Shown: piece by piece, positions 46,990 through 58,396 of the stretch | How the letters are laid out: every line of letters begins with the position of its first letter | How positions within the stretch are numbered: the stretch's first letter is position 1 | Assembly (NCBI RefSeq): GCF_019649055.1 | Contig: NW_026570450.1 | Location: 1 to 64,000, forward strand | Source: Paramacrobiotus metropolitanus | Lineage: Eukaryota > Tardigrada > Eutardigrada > Parachela > Macrobiotidae | Direction of reading: 5' to 3' | Length of the DNA: 64,000 nt | Program-made: the position numbers and the translations under genes | Notes under the pieces: model-generated | The model's database searches: none | Told to the model about the DNA's origin: nothing | What the model saw: the letters and a program-made list of their open reading frames with translations, nothing else

Positions 46990-47520
46990 TCAAGCAGATT
47001 TTTGGCGCACTATCCTTGTCGAATCTTTTGGCTCTAAAAATTTTCAACTGCAACAACTTGATTGTTGCAGTTGAAAAAGGTGCGAAGAACGACTTCGCGA
47101 CTTTTAAACATATTAAATTCCTGGATTTCTTCCTGACATCCCTCGCATCCATCGAGCCGAATACGTTTACAACCATCCCTAATCTGAAATCGCTCTTACT
47201 GGAGGATCGACTTGCATGGTATCCGCCAAGTGTAAAAGATACACCCGAATCGAAGGCGGAGATAGCGGCAATCCGCAAAATCCATTGTGACTGCGACTAC
47301 GCCTGGCTGCGCAGCTGGTTGGATACCAATCCGCATCGCATCTGCTTAACGATAGGGACGAAGGCGAACTGTGCATTATCGCCAACCACCTGAGTAAACG
47401 CGTGTTCAGGTCGACAGCATTTTACGCTGTTGACTGCGCCTCGCCGACATTGTTCACGCAAATGAAGACTACTACTATAACAACGCTCTCAAGTTTTCTG
47501 TTAACGCCGCATGCAAATAA
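46990..47520 (+). pseudogene. Secreted LRR protein, broken copy (last exon only)
   Basis: Matches the last exon of the intact LRR gene at 58397-60552 from GALPLSNLLALQIF through the C-cap IHCDCDYAWLR to the terminal FSINVACK-like end. The 5' part of the exon and both earlier exons are missing. An 18-base in-frame insertion sits at about 47066-47083. A 5-base tandem duplication (CGCAT) near 47334-47343 shifts the frame, and a further one-base loss lies near 47456. It cannot make the full product. Confidence 0.8.
47041..47077. repeat. Perfect 16-base hairpin from a snap-back insertion
   Basis: TTTTCAACTGCAACAA at 47041-47056 and its exact reverse complement at 47062-47077, with a 5-base loop. 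The right arm is largely the extra sequence absent from the intact paralogue. Confidence 0.85.
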
Positions 47521-47946
47521 CCTGTTCTTGCGACGGCCTTTAGCGGTATTTTAGATGTGGTTCTTCCTTATGCTGGTTAGAAAAATCTACCGTAATACTC
47601 TGTGATTTTCCTATGCCATAATTTATTACCATTGAAGGAGTGGTTACATCAGTAGTATTAGCCAAACCTATACAGGAGATTTAGATTTACACAGCAAGAG
47701 AAACAAGGGTATTTGGCGCCAAAATTTTTGATAAGTGCAAAAATCACCACGGACTCCTGCAGTTTAACAGGTCACATATCAGCACCGTACACTGTTCACA
47801 GTCAACGTTTTGCAGACAGCATCGGTAATAAGTTGAAGTGCAAGTAAGAAGGCTCCGTCGATTCTGTTAAAGTCATGCATTCGATCTAACCTTTTGCTGA
47901 TCCTGGTTCTGCATAAGCGGTTTATTCGTTTGGGCCGAAACGCGCG

Positions 47947-49875
47947 TGTAGCCGGCAGGAAGGTTGACGGGTTGATGGTTGACGTTCAATGAAGGTCATC
48001 AACCTTTCTGCCAGACCTCGTCAACCTTTCCCTAAAGGTCATCAACCTTTCTGCCAGACCTCGTCAACCTTTCTCTAAAGGTCATCATCCTTTTTGCCCG
48101 AGCACAGCAACCTTTCTCTAATGGTCATCAACCTTTCTGCCAGAGCTCATCATCGTTTCTCTAAAGGTTGTTAACCTTTCTGCTGAAGGGCATCAATCTT
48201 TCTCTAAAGGTCGTCAACCTTTCTGCTGAAGGCTTCGTCTTTTAACAGAAGTCGTGCACATGTTTTGCTAAAAACACAGCACGTTTTGGCTAAACGTTTA
48301 TTGTTACTGCGTTATAAAAAAATTATTATTTCGGTATTTCATTTCGACAAACTGTTGTTTCGTTTGCTTAATATGCAAAATGGATATAAGGGTAAGGCTA
48401 CCAAGTATCATCCTGGCGTCGTAGCTGATTACCGCACCAGTATCCGGCAGGAAAGTGGACGGGTTGATGGTTGACTTTTGTAACCGAGAGGAAGGTAGAT
48501 TGAAGAATGGTGGGCAGACAATGAAATCGCATCCACCTTCCTGCTGAAGCCAGGCAGAATGTTGGACGACTCATCCACGAATCAGCCCAAGCGCGTTCAC
48601 CTTTTCTGCCAAATCATTGTTGGTTTCAACTGATCCAACAACGATGCCATTGTTTGCATTCTGGCCCATTGTGAGATGAGTGCTTGCCGCCACTTCTTCG
48701 GCAGAAAAGTAGACGCAGACATGTCAATCTATCGCTCTGCCTGTACAGCTTATAATTATAATACCTAGGGTAGTCGCTTTCTCATATCCCGAATGAATTA
48801 TTTATTTCGGATATTTAAACGGAACGTTTACTAGGTACTTGAGATGTACGAAGAGCAAATTATTTACTAGAAACAAATTATTTCGGCTTGCCATGCACCT
48901 ACTCAGCTGACTAATTAGTTTTTAGTAAATATTTTGTTTTCTCGCACAACGCAATGGTTAACTTTCAATTTAAATTCCCGAAATGTGCACAATTCAATTT
49001 GGATATAGAAAAACGACTAATATGGTATAGAAACTGTACAAGTAGAACAATAGACATATCTACGTCCACCTCTCTGCTAGAGCAGTGACGGCATGCATTG
49101 ATCTCACAATGGGCCTGAATGCACACAATGGCGTCATTGTTCGATCAGTTAAAGCCGGCAATAATACGGCAAACAGACAGACGCGCTCCGGCAGATTGGT
49201 GGATGCGATTTGATTGTAAGTCACCTATCATTAGTGCGGGTTAAGGACGTTCAATGAAGGTAATCTACTTTTCTGCAAAGGCAATCAACCATTCCGCCAA
49301 GGTCAGCAACCTTTCCGTAAAGGGCATCAACCTTTTTGAAAGGTCATCAACCTTTTTTTAAAGGTCATCCACTAATCTACTGGCGGCATCCATTGATGAG
49401 TATGAGGCCATTGTACTCCTTTTGTTGTTTCATTGTGAGTAACACCACTGAATATGACTGTCTCGTGTACTCTCGGCTGTATGAATGATAAATATTTGCT
49501 TACACATTAAGCCTGCTGCTTGTATGTTTGATTAAACAAGCGGAATGGTTTTTCTGATGCAAGAACCAAACTAATGATATCAGTGATCAATGGTGCAGTA
49601 CTTCGATCAAAGAATGCTGTCATTTGTTCCGCAGACATCACTGTTATCGTCAGTTCGAGGCGGGGTCTGGCAGAAAGGTTGATGACGGGGTCTGGCAGAA
49701 AGGCAGAAAGGTTGACGAGGTCTGGCAGAAAGGTTGATGACCTTTAGAGAAAGGTTGACGAGGTCTGGCAGAAAGGTTGATGACCTTTAGAGAAAGGTTG
49801 ACGAGGTCTGGCAGAAAGGTTGATGACCTTCATTGAACGTCAACCATCAACCCGTCAACCTTCCTGCCGGCTACA
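47947..49875. mobile_element. 1.93-kb foldback element with tandem-repeat arms
   Basis: Outer ends are exact reverse complements for over 60 bases, beginning TGTAGCCGGCAGGAAGGTTG. The arms (about 47947-48240 and 49660-49875) consist of tandem units near 42 bases built from AAGGTCATCAACCTTTCTGC and CAGACCTCGTCAACCTTTCT. Further in, 48600-48740 and 49065-49170 are also inverted relatives (CCCATTGTGAGAT / ATCTCACAATGGG), as are 48480-48560 and 49190-49300. No coding region is seen. The architecture is that of foldback elements. Confidence 0.8.
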
Positions 49876-50600
49876 GACGCCCATTTACGCATAGTAGTAG
49901 TTTGACGATTGGGAGCACCCGTATGCCAACCGCACGTTTGTCGCTGCGGATCCGCAGTAGATACTGGATAGTCTCGGTCACCACGGCCTGGTGTGTAAGC
50001 TGGCAAAGGGAAGACACGGTACTCATGCTGTGTTGAACGCTGCAACAAAAAGAGCCCTGAATTCCGCTAGAGTGCCGTCGACGCTTGAGCCGTCGGGACT
50101 GGATAGAGGAGATGGGAAGAGGCCGGACGGAGTTACTGCTTTTCCCTGGCGCAATGAGAAACCGTTGGTATGGGATGACACTGTTGCCGATACCTTCGCC
50201 CAAACCTACATAGGCAACGTCAAGTGTTCCAGGAAGTGCAGCGGAAGTAAGAGAGAATCAGAAGTTACGGAAGTACGATAGACTCGCGGATCGCGACGTA
50301 GTACAACCACTGGCTTTTGAAACTACGGGAACCTTTGCACCGCTACCAAAGAAATTTTTCAAAGATCTGTCAAGAAAGATTTGCGAATGTAGGGGAAACC
50401 CTCGGTCGGGAGAGTTTCTGCGTCAGAGAATCAGCATTGAGATGCAACGCGGAAGTGCTGTGTATGTCCTCGGAACATTAAATGAGATGCGAGACAACGA
50501 GGACGTTTTTCTAGCTTTTAGATTGGCTGATCGGGAATGATTAGTTTCCGATGTTGTTTTTCTTGGCAGCCCTGCTGTGATTCTGTTATTATTGTAATAA
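49876..50600 (+). mobile_element. LINE 3' fragment
   Basis: Begins right at the edge of the foldback element. Encodes the C-terminal part of a LINE-type polyprotein: LVCKLAKGRHGTHAVLN, ARVPSTLEPSGLDRGDGKRP and LVWDDTVADTFAQTYIG, then after a frame break DVVQPLAFETTGTFAPLP and GEFLRQRISIEMQRG. At least two frame disruptions separate these blocks. The 3' end carries AATAAA near 50597. It is a 5'-truncated dead copy. Confidence 0.7.
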
Positions 50601-51112
50601 ATGTTCAATTACAAAAACATCCTGGTTTTGTTGTGTGACATAACAGATATATGTGACGATCAGAAATTCTGCATCCTGCTGATTTGCCCACTAAAGGTGA
50701 GGAAAGCCAGCAGGTGTGAGGGATACCGGAAATTAGTTCCAGGAATATTAATGAAAGCAATATTTTTTTGTTCTGGTGCATAGTTTGTACTCGTACCCTG
50801 ATACTTTATTAAAGGTTTATCGTATATTTTAAAAGATTTTAAAACAAGAGTAGATTTTAAAACCAGAGCATACAAGCAGCCAATAACGTTCTTTAAATTC
50901 AATAATTTACTAATACGGGTATCTCTGGTCGTTATTTCTCCAAAAAGTTCGTGTCAGATACGGTATATTGATAAGCGCCGCGCAAAGTGTCTTCGGCAAA
51001 AGTATCAGCAGCAAGCTAACAAAGATCTGTCGTTGTGATCTTTTGCTGAAAGTGTAGAAATGGCTTATCCAGTTTGTACCCGAAAGCCAGCACATCGCCT
51101 TGCATTAATATA
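50601..51112. other. Spacer, nothing recognised
   Basis: No exon or repeat supported. It precedes exon 1 of the broken LRR copy. Confidence 0.3.
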
Positions 51113-51990
51113 ATGAAAAGCAGAAACCCGATGCGATTGCTAAGTTTGCTAGTCGGGTTGCACGGCTTGTGGAATTTCGCTGTTGGTTAGTGATGGAATT
51201 GGACAGTAATGTAGGTTTGACCGCGCATGTCTCACGAAATTTCGGAAATAACCTCCGGTTGGAATTTTTGTAGCTCAAAGTGATTACCCTGTATTCGACG
51301 GGCAGTCCGTAAGTGAAGCAGAATGCCACAAATTACCGAAAAACCGGTTCTGGGAAAGGATGAAGATGTGAAGCGATTCCCATGAAATGCTGACCAAAGT
51401 CAATGCTACTGTTAATTTGTTGGAGTGCAGTTCGACTACAGCTGACCAGGTAAAGCGTAAGCTATTTATTAAAGCGTGGCTGAATTTTTTAAAGATTAAA
51501 ATTTAATCATACCAATACTTTGATTTGACCTTAAAACTTTATAGTTCTTTGTACGTATAAATGAAGATCTACCTCGAATAACCTACAATACGTTTGCAGT
51601 AGTTTTGAACACAACCACAAGTATTTCGCGTGCAAACCCAAACTGTGCAGTCATACTCACTGCCAGAGTGTCCCACAGTGAAATGTTTTCAGTGCATACA
51701 AACTGTGTCCTGAAGCGGTCGATCCCATTAAGAAGCAAATCATTGAATTGTATTTTAGGCAATGCAGAGATGAGTCAAGTACATCTCGTATTGGTGCTCT
51801 ACCCTTATCGAATCTTTTCCACTTGCAACTCTATGGCTGCAATGACCTGGTGGTCCGGAAAAACGACTTTGCACCTTTGAAACACTGGAAATTCCTAGAT
51901 TTTTTGCTGACTTGCATCGCATCCATTGAACCGCTGTGTAATGTGTCACTTTCGGTTTTATTGGACTTGTTCCGCGGCGACGGCATTAAC
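51113..51990 (+). pseudogene. Secreted LRR protein, broken three-exon copy
   Basis: Exon 1 (51113-51185) still encodes a signal peptide. Exon 2 (51274-51449) has exactly the same 176-base length as in the intact gene and keeps YPVFDGQ and EAECHKLPKN, but carries a TGA at 51369-51371. The third exon, near 51600, matches TTTSIS and STSRIGALPLSN through FLDFLLTCIASIEP with a frameshift between the two parts. Similarity ends near 51990, so the C-cap is lost. Splice sites of introns 1 and 2 remain intact. Confidence 0.82.
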
Positions 51991-52189
51991 ACAGCCCGAA
52001 GACTGTTCCACCAGAAAGGTTATACCAGAAAGGTCTTTCATGTGCAACTGCACGTGTTTACCTTTCTGCAGTAGTGGCCCATCACTTAATAAACGGACAT
52101 AGCGATCCCGTTCCGGACAAGCGTTTTTGGCGTTCATGTTTTCCGGGTGGATGAGAATCCGTGGGCAACCAATTCGTAAACGAGACGGA

Positions 52190-52800
52190 ATTACTCTGGA
52201 CAAGCTAACTCTTCTACTGCGCTATATTTCTTCTTTGCCTGTTCCTCCGCACACTATTGCTATGCTTCGCGCTGCCTGATCACTCAGCCCTGATGTCTTT
52301 CTTTCTATGGCTTTCTTCGAGTTTCCGAATTTTGTGCACCAAAGCAAGCAGTTGTTTCCAGTTCAACTCTCCTAAGATCTGACATAGTTTTTTCTGATCG
52401 CTGCATCCGGATTTTTTTTAAAGATCTCGAAATCTTCTCAGCTGACTCCTGTCACCGTTCTCATTCCTAGCCTGCACAACGAAACCTGCCCAGTGCTTAA
52501 CTGTCGTACTTTTCTTTCTTTTCGCGATCGTGTTCATACTCCTACGTCTCCTTTATTCCTTTTCCCTGATGGATCATTTCTAACGCGTCAATATCTGTCT
52601 TCATTATTGAAACGAAGTCTTGGCCAAGCGTATTCTTCTCACTAGATAAGAATTGGTGCAGCCTCCACAGCAGCCATTGCCGGAATTCCTGCAGAGCAAA
52701 TCCGCATGCTCGGACGTTGGTCGAGTGATGCAGTTTATCGTTATATTAAGTCTGATGTTTGTCATATTTCCAGATTGCTTATTCGGATGTCGTCTGTGCA
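52190..52800 (+). pseudogene. Tyrosine-recombinase remnant of a second retroelement
   Basis: Pieces in different frames line up with a tyrosine recombinase: ITLDKLTLLLRYISSLPV, YGFLRVSEF (first catalytic Arg), LFLFPDGSFLTRQYLSSLL, SH then a stop then IRIGAAS where HSFRIGA is expected, and LGRWSSDAVYRYIKS holding the Tyr. Frameshifts and stops show it is dead. It differs from the recombinase at 33775, which has HSFRGG, so it comes from another element family. No reverse transcriptase accompanies it. Confidence 0.75.
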
Positions 52801-53954
52801 GTAACCGGTCTACATTAAAATATTTTCCTCATTCGTTTTTTCTTCCGCTCCGGGTTGGGGGTTGCGTTCCGTTTGGGGTGTCCGGTGCGGTTTGTGTTGA
52901 TTTGCCAAGCGACCTGCGGTTGCCTTTCGTCGCCAGTGCACCGTACGGACATTGCGCGGCGTAGACGACAAGCCCCGGTATCCTCAAGCGGCAAAGGTTT
53001 ACTTCCGAGAGCTCGATAAGCGTTAATTTTCCATTAACGCGCCATGCAACTGACCTTTACAGTGCTCACAACGTGTACGTTGTGTTTGAAGTGGCGCTTT
53101 CTTTTGGTAATTTGAAAAATTAAGTTGTCTCTGTGTAATTTTTCAACGTCATCGTTTGTAATCGATAATTTTACTCCCCTATTGTCGGCTTGCTGCATTT
53201 ATGAGGTTTCTGCAGTATGAGAAATAAAGATACTGTAACTCGGTGCCGTTATACTTCCGGTACGTGAAACAACCTCGAGAGGTACAGAAGATTTGCGCAC
53301 TTATTTTACAATTATATCCTTACAATCAACTATAACCGTTCTACCAACTACATCTGAAAGTAATTTATTGGGCAAAAGCCATCAGTGTAACAAAAAGTGC
53401 ATTCGCGTAATAATACTTAAAATGATAGAAATTTAATGATATACTACATCTTATACATATCTTATACATTATACTACATCTTGTATATATCTGTTTGCGA
53501 GAGGTCCCTGATTATTCTGAACCAGCAGTTGTTCCTGATGGTACGAGGACCACACACATGGCAAGGACCACACAAGGCAAGGACCACACCACACAAGGCA
53601 AGGACCACACTCGTATCCAGACAAGGCAAGACCTCGCATATCAAAGTCTACGAGACTCCGACAAGAAAGATGCCAGTGCAGACAAGGTCACAACATCAAA
53701 ATCTATCAAATTCTAACCACGAAAATCAGTCATGAGCCGACATGTCAATTACTCGATCGATAAACCGGCTAAGAGAGGAGAAAGCGGATGTTGCGATGAA
53801 TAAGCAGATAAAATGGAAACGCAAAAAAATCAAGGCGAAAAAAGACTTTCGCAGGCAGGAAAGGTGACAGACGTGGTTGATAGTGCTGAAGCTGGTGGAC
53901 TGTCAGGGAGAAAGATAGCGCTGCAGTACTGCAAATCACCCCTTGCGAACCGTT
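52801..53954. other. Spacer with short tandem repeats
   Basis: TATACTACATCTTATACATA-type repeats occur at about 53437-53490, and CAAGGCAAGGACCACA-type units at about 53545-53610. No gene is supported. The duplicated serpin segment starts at its right edge near 53955. Confidence 0.45.
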
Positions 53955-54229
53955 GGGACTCAACGTAACGAGATGTCTGGTTTATCCGGTTTGTACCTTT
54001 AATTAGGCTTTAAAAGTTACGAGAGTCTTTCTGCTGATAATGTCTCAAGACATCCAATTTGACTCATGGAGGCAGCAGTCGAATAAATTACCATGTTTCG
54101 ACGCCGAAAGGTATGTAACACCTGTATATTCTATTGCTGTCTGCTGGTATAATATGCATGAACATGTTGTAAAATTGGCCAGATGGAAACATCGTCTCTG
54201 CCAGCGTGGTACTCTGTATATCGTTCAAC

Positions 54230-55549
54230 ATGGCAAGCCGCAGTATATCGATCAACCTACCAAGCCTGGCATTCAACCAGCTGTTAGACAACAACGTAGC
54301 TCAGCTGTACAGCGCGGCCACCGCCCTGAAACCTGATGGAAATCTGGCAGTGTCCCCTCTCTCCATCCTGTACGCCAGTGCGCTGATGTACATCGGCTCA
54401 TCCGGATCCACTAAATCCAATCTGGAAAAAAGCTTCCATTTCGACCAGTATTTCAGCAGCAATACCGACTCCGTACTCTCCGCCTTCTCCACGTCCATGG
54501 CCAACTTAACCTCGGTTAAAACCGATGGGGGTCCCTTCGTTATCAACTTGGCTAATGGAATATTTTTGCAAAAAGGTTCGCCGTTCGTCAACAAATTTAA
54601 AGATGCCGGTGTCTCCAAACTGAAATCCGAGGCACAGTTCAAGGACTTCCGAACCGGCGCCGAGAAAGCCCGGGGAGAAATTAACACGTGGGTGTCTGAC
54701 AAGACTAACGGGCGCATTAAAGATCTACTGCCTTCTGTCTCAGCGGATGCCATTGCGATACTGGTCAACGCCCTGTACTTTAAAGCCAGCTGGGAATCCT
54801 GGGCGAAATTTGATCCCAGTCTTACCGTAAAGATGGATTTCACACTGCTTAACGGACAGAAGACCAAGGTGAACATGATGCAGAATTTTCTATACTCGCT
54901 GGCGTATGCTGAAGATTCTACTCTGGATGCCAAATACATTGAATACACCTACACGAATAACCTCGGCGCCATGCTTTTCTTGTTACCCAATAAGAAAAAC
55001 GGACTGCGCGCACTGGAGAAGAAATTAACGGCCGGTATTTTCAATACACTGAAGAAAAAAGCCAAAGAAGAGCGAGTGTCCCTGCAGATCCCCAAGTTCA
55101 AAGTGGAAACGAGTTTCAATCTAAAGACGCTTTTGCAGAAGATCGGCGTAAAGGAGGCTTTCGATAAAAACAGTGCTGATTTCTCTTACATGACTCCGCA
55201 AAAGCCAGTGTGGATTGGCGCTGCCTCGCACAAAACATTTGTCGGTAAGAGTGCATCTGTTTTAAAGAAACCGGTTACTGACAGCGAGTTATTTAATTTA
55301 TTCTACAGCGAAGCCGGTTGTCACTTACCGATTTTGGATAATTAATGTTTTTGTTGCCTGTTTTGTTTGACAGAAATTGATGAGCAAGGCACAGAAGCCG
55401 CAGCTGCCAGTGCCTTTGAAATGCCGGAAGGAGCATCAATGCAAGAAGAGCCGCCGAAAGAATTTGTTGCCGATCATCCGTTCATCTTCGCCATCCGCCA
55501 CAATCCAACCAATGCCATACTTTTCCTCGGTCGCGTGGAAATTTTTTAG
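54230..55549 (+). CDS. Inhibitory-type serpin, copy B
   Basis: Exons 54230-55244 and 55374-55549 are exactly as long as those of copy A (1015 and 176 bases) and give 396 residues with the same phase-1 intron. The serpin core motifs are conserved, including [31 protein letters not shown] and the C-terminal [19 protein letters not shown]. The hinge [14 protein letters not shown] is identical to copy A. The reactive loop differs just beside the predicted scissile bond: residues 356-357 are PE instead of MA, and 361 is Met instead of Leu, with P1 still Gly358 by hinge counting. The segment duplicated with the gene runs from about 53955 to 56095. AATAAA lies at 55700-55705. Confidence 0.92.
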
Positions 55550-55771
55550 CGTGCGTTTAAATAGCCCGCTAAAGAAAATGTTTTTTTTCCAAACTTACTT
55601 TAACGCTGGCTTGGGTAGAAAAAGCTTGACCAAATATTCAGCCGTTGCAAAGTTCTTAAAATTATTCGTAACTCCCGCAGCTGGATTGCGGCTATCAACA
55701 ATAAAGAATTTTAGCGTAGACCGACACCATATATTATGATATAACAGATACACTGGCAGCAGTGCAGCAGT

Positions 55772-55794
55772 CACACACACACACACACACACAC
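55772..55794. repeat. (CA)n microsatellite
   Basis: About eleven CA units, not present at the corresponding place after serpin A, where the sequence is shorter and non-repetitive. Confidence 0.85.
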
Positions 55795-55824
55795 GGATAA
55801 TGCAAAGTGTGAGCGGTAAACACT

Positions 55825-55953
55825 TGTAACAGACAGAAAAGTGGATGGTGGTTGTGTATCACTACCGAACCTAATCTACCTTTCTCTTTCTGTCGGGCTT
55901 CGGCTGAAAGATGGATGCGATTTCATTGATTACCCACCTTCCTGCCGACTACA
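55825..55953. mobile_element. 129-base MITE after serpin B
   Basis: Ends TGTAACAGACAGAAAAGTGG and, reversed, TGTAGTCGGCAGGAAGGTGG are imperfect inverted repeats. They are related to the ends of the 47947-49875 and 44689-46615 elements. It has no coding content and is collinear with the outer parts of the serpin A element. Confidence 0.65.
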
Positions 55954-56230
55954 GATGTTCATTTCAATTGTACGCATCAGTATGTCACGTCTGCATGATC
56001 ATAACTTTTTTTAGTCATGCAAGTAACCAGAATGTTTTACCGATCCAGGTATACAACTGCTGCTCACAGTGCATGACAATGGCGCACGCACATACTACAG
56101 TAATCAGTATCTTCGTTATTTATTAGATACATTTTCTGTGCTGTACGCTTTTATGTTCATTGTGCGCCCGTATACCACAAGAAACGCCCAAAACATCCTA
56201 TGACTTTATTGTAATATCATTATTAGTATT

Positions 56231-56312
56231 TCGACCAGACTTGAAGTCCCTTCGGGGTGGTCTGCTCTTGTGCCGCAATAATAATAACAATAATTATTAT
56301 TATTAGTAATAT
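56231..56312 (+). mobile_element. LINE 3' tail with (AAT)n end
   Basis: CGACCAGACTTGAAGTCCC, GGGG, TCTGCTCTTGTGCCG and then an AATAATAAT run. It is the same tail as at 61764-61825, where it follows a coding LINE fragment. Only the tail is present here. Confidence 0.65.
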
Positions 56313-58056
56313 CATTATTACTACTATTCGGAGTCTTGGATCAAATCCATATCGATACATCACGCTGTTTATAGTTTTCTTTGTAGTGGGACTCACGTTA
56401 ATCCCTCCTCGGACATCCGAAACGATTTGGCATATTTATAACGGCACTTCTTTATCTAAAAATACAGTTCCCACAAGTCTGCACACTGAGTGCACTTTCC
56501 TGTACTGTGTACTCATGTACAGTACATAGGGTATGCGATTCCCGTAAACATTAAGACGAGAGGTACCCAACATATGGTTAAATTGGTACACCCCCCGTGC
56601 TGCATATTGTTGGAAAGAGCGTTTCGTGATCTACAACCCGACACCAGCATAGTTTATTAAAATTTTAAATTGAAAGAGCTATTTGGACGTTAAACAGCAG
56701 TACAACAGAAAGTTGCCAAAAGCGCTCCGTTACAGCAGTGGCCTGTCGGTCAGTTTAGTGGGCAATGGGCAGCGATCGGGCCTGCCGCCTGCTAGCGCTC
56801 CTGAACTCGTGCGTCTTCCTGGTTATCTCTCTCTCCCCGCTCACAAAGAATAAGTAGGCCATCAAACTGGCAACGATGCGAGTAGTGATGCACCTGACAA
56901 CAAATATCCTACACGGCAAGAGTTGAACCAAGGTTGAACTTTAAAATAAGTATTCTAAGTTCATTGGCATTTCAAAACAGGAGTAGAAGTTTTCACAAGA
57001 AAGCAATTAAAGGTATGCTTATATTCAAGTGGCTTATTCACATTTTAATAACAAAATACGCGCTTTGTGCCGTAGGTCAAAACCTTGCTTAGTTCATTCG
57101 AAACTTAGGAATTACTCCTAAGCTAACAAAAATTATTACATCCGTGCAGTCTTTCCTGTTAAAGCCAGTAGGTAGCGAATTATTTGATACGTTTTGATAG
57201 TACTTATTACATTGTTACGTTTTGCTTGGTATTATTGGTAAAAAGTACTAAGGCACGAAAATGAGATGACAACAGGTTTGCACTTAGCAAGCAGTTTGCT
57301 TCGGGTCTATTCGCTATCGTAGTTCGGGAAAGACACTGAAAAGAGATGAAAAGGTTCGAGCAGGATACACAGTATGCGGGTTTCTATATGACGCGTCTCA
57401 TTTGCTTTTCGCCACATGGCCCGGTTTGTATGCAATCGGCCATTGTGGTCAAACAGTCTTCGTGGTCTGACCGGCTGACCGAATGGCTACCGGCAGGCTG
57501 GCAGGCAGAATACTCTGTGCGTGGCTTCAGTGGTCACTTGCCTGTTGTACTGAACTTTGACGCGATAGTGGCTTCCAATTTATCAAGTCCAAGAAGATAT
57601 TCCTGTTACAGTGTACATTGTCGGCATCAAAGTGAACAGGAAGACAACTACTCGCTCTATCCGTTGCACTAATTTTCATCTCGATGTGACGTCGGGTTCG
57701 CCCGGAATTTCGGTTTAAAATTTTGTTTTTGATATTTCAATGGCGTTTTTTTCGAATTTTTCAAAACCCTACCAGCAACGGATAGTCGACATCAAGATCT
57801 ATCATAAGACGACATATCGTCCTAACCGGATGTATAGTGAATATTTTCACCGGGGTCGAAGCTAAAAATTAATTTCCCCATTATTTTGTTAATGACCCTA
57901 CAAAACTTCCCAAAAATATTAGTAGATGATAGCACAACATCTTGGTGGCGTACGGCAGTAGTTAAATTGACCGTACATTTACCACCGCGTGCACACAAAA
58001 AATTAGCGCAAGGGGACCATATGCTGGGTACCCCTCGTCTTAACCGCTTTACTGTC
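56313..58056. other. Spacer, no gene supported
   Basis: An open frame at 57346-57672 has no recognisable motif, signal peptide or splice context. No other feature was seen. Confidence 0.3.
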
Positions 58057-58120
58057 GCTGGTTTTATCAAGCAGTAGCAATCAGTTTCTTCAGCGAGCCA
58101 GAACTCTATCTGTTAAATCA
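58057..58120. repeat. 60-base repeat, copy 2 of 3
   Basis: GCTGGTTTTATCAAGCAGTA, GCAATCAGTTTC and AGCCAGAACTCTATCT align with 42727-42790 and 60902-60967. Here it lies about 280 bases before the intact LRR gene. Confidence 0.6.
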
Positions 58121-58396
58121 ACTTCACCATGCTACAATATACTCGATATACAACTAGTATTTTGCTTAAATGGTTTACTCATTTATTTGCTCAGGCTGAT
58201 GTTCCTGTAAAATAGTGTGTCAGATTTAAGCACCGGGCACTGGTTAAAGTCGCGAGTGTCGAAAAAATACTAAGAGTACGGTTTAAGCCACCAAAGTTCC
58301 ATTGTTTTTTAAGTTTTCTTTCGGTCTAACTTTTTGCTGATATTGCATTAACGGTTTAATAAGCAACCGAAAACGCAGAACAACTTTTACATTAAG

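Noticed and set aside
47990-48240. CRISPR-like array from regularly spaced repeats
   Set aside because: The units are head-to-tail tandem repeats without unique spacers, inside a eukaryotic foldback element.
57346-57672. Possible small protein
   Set aside because: No signal peptide, domain, splice context or paralogue.
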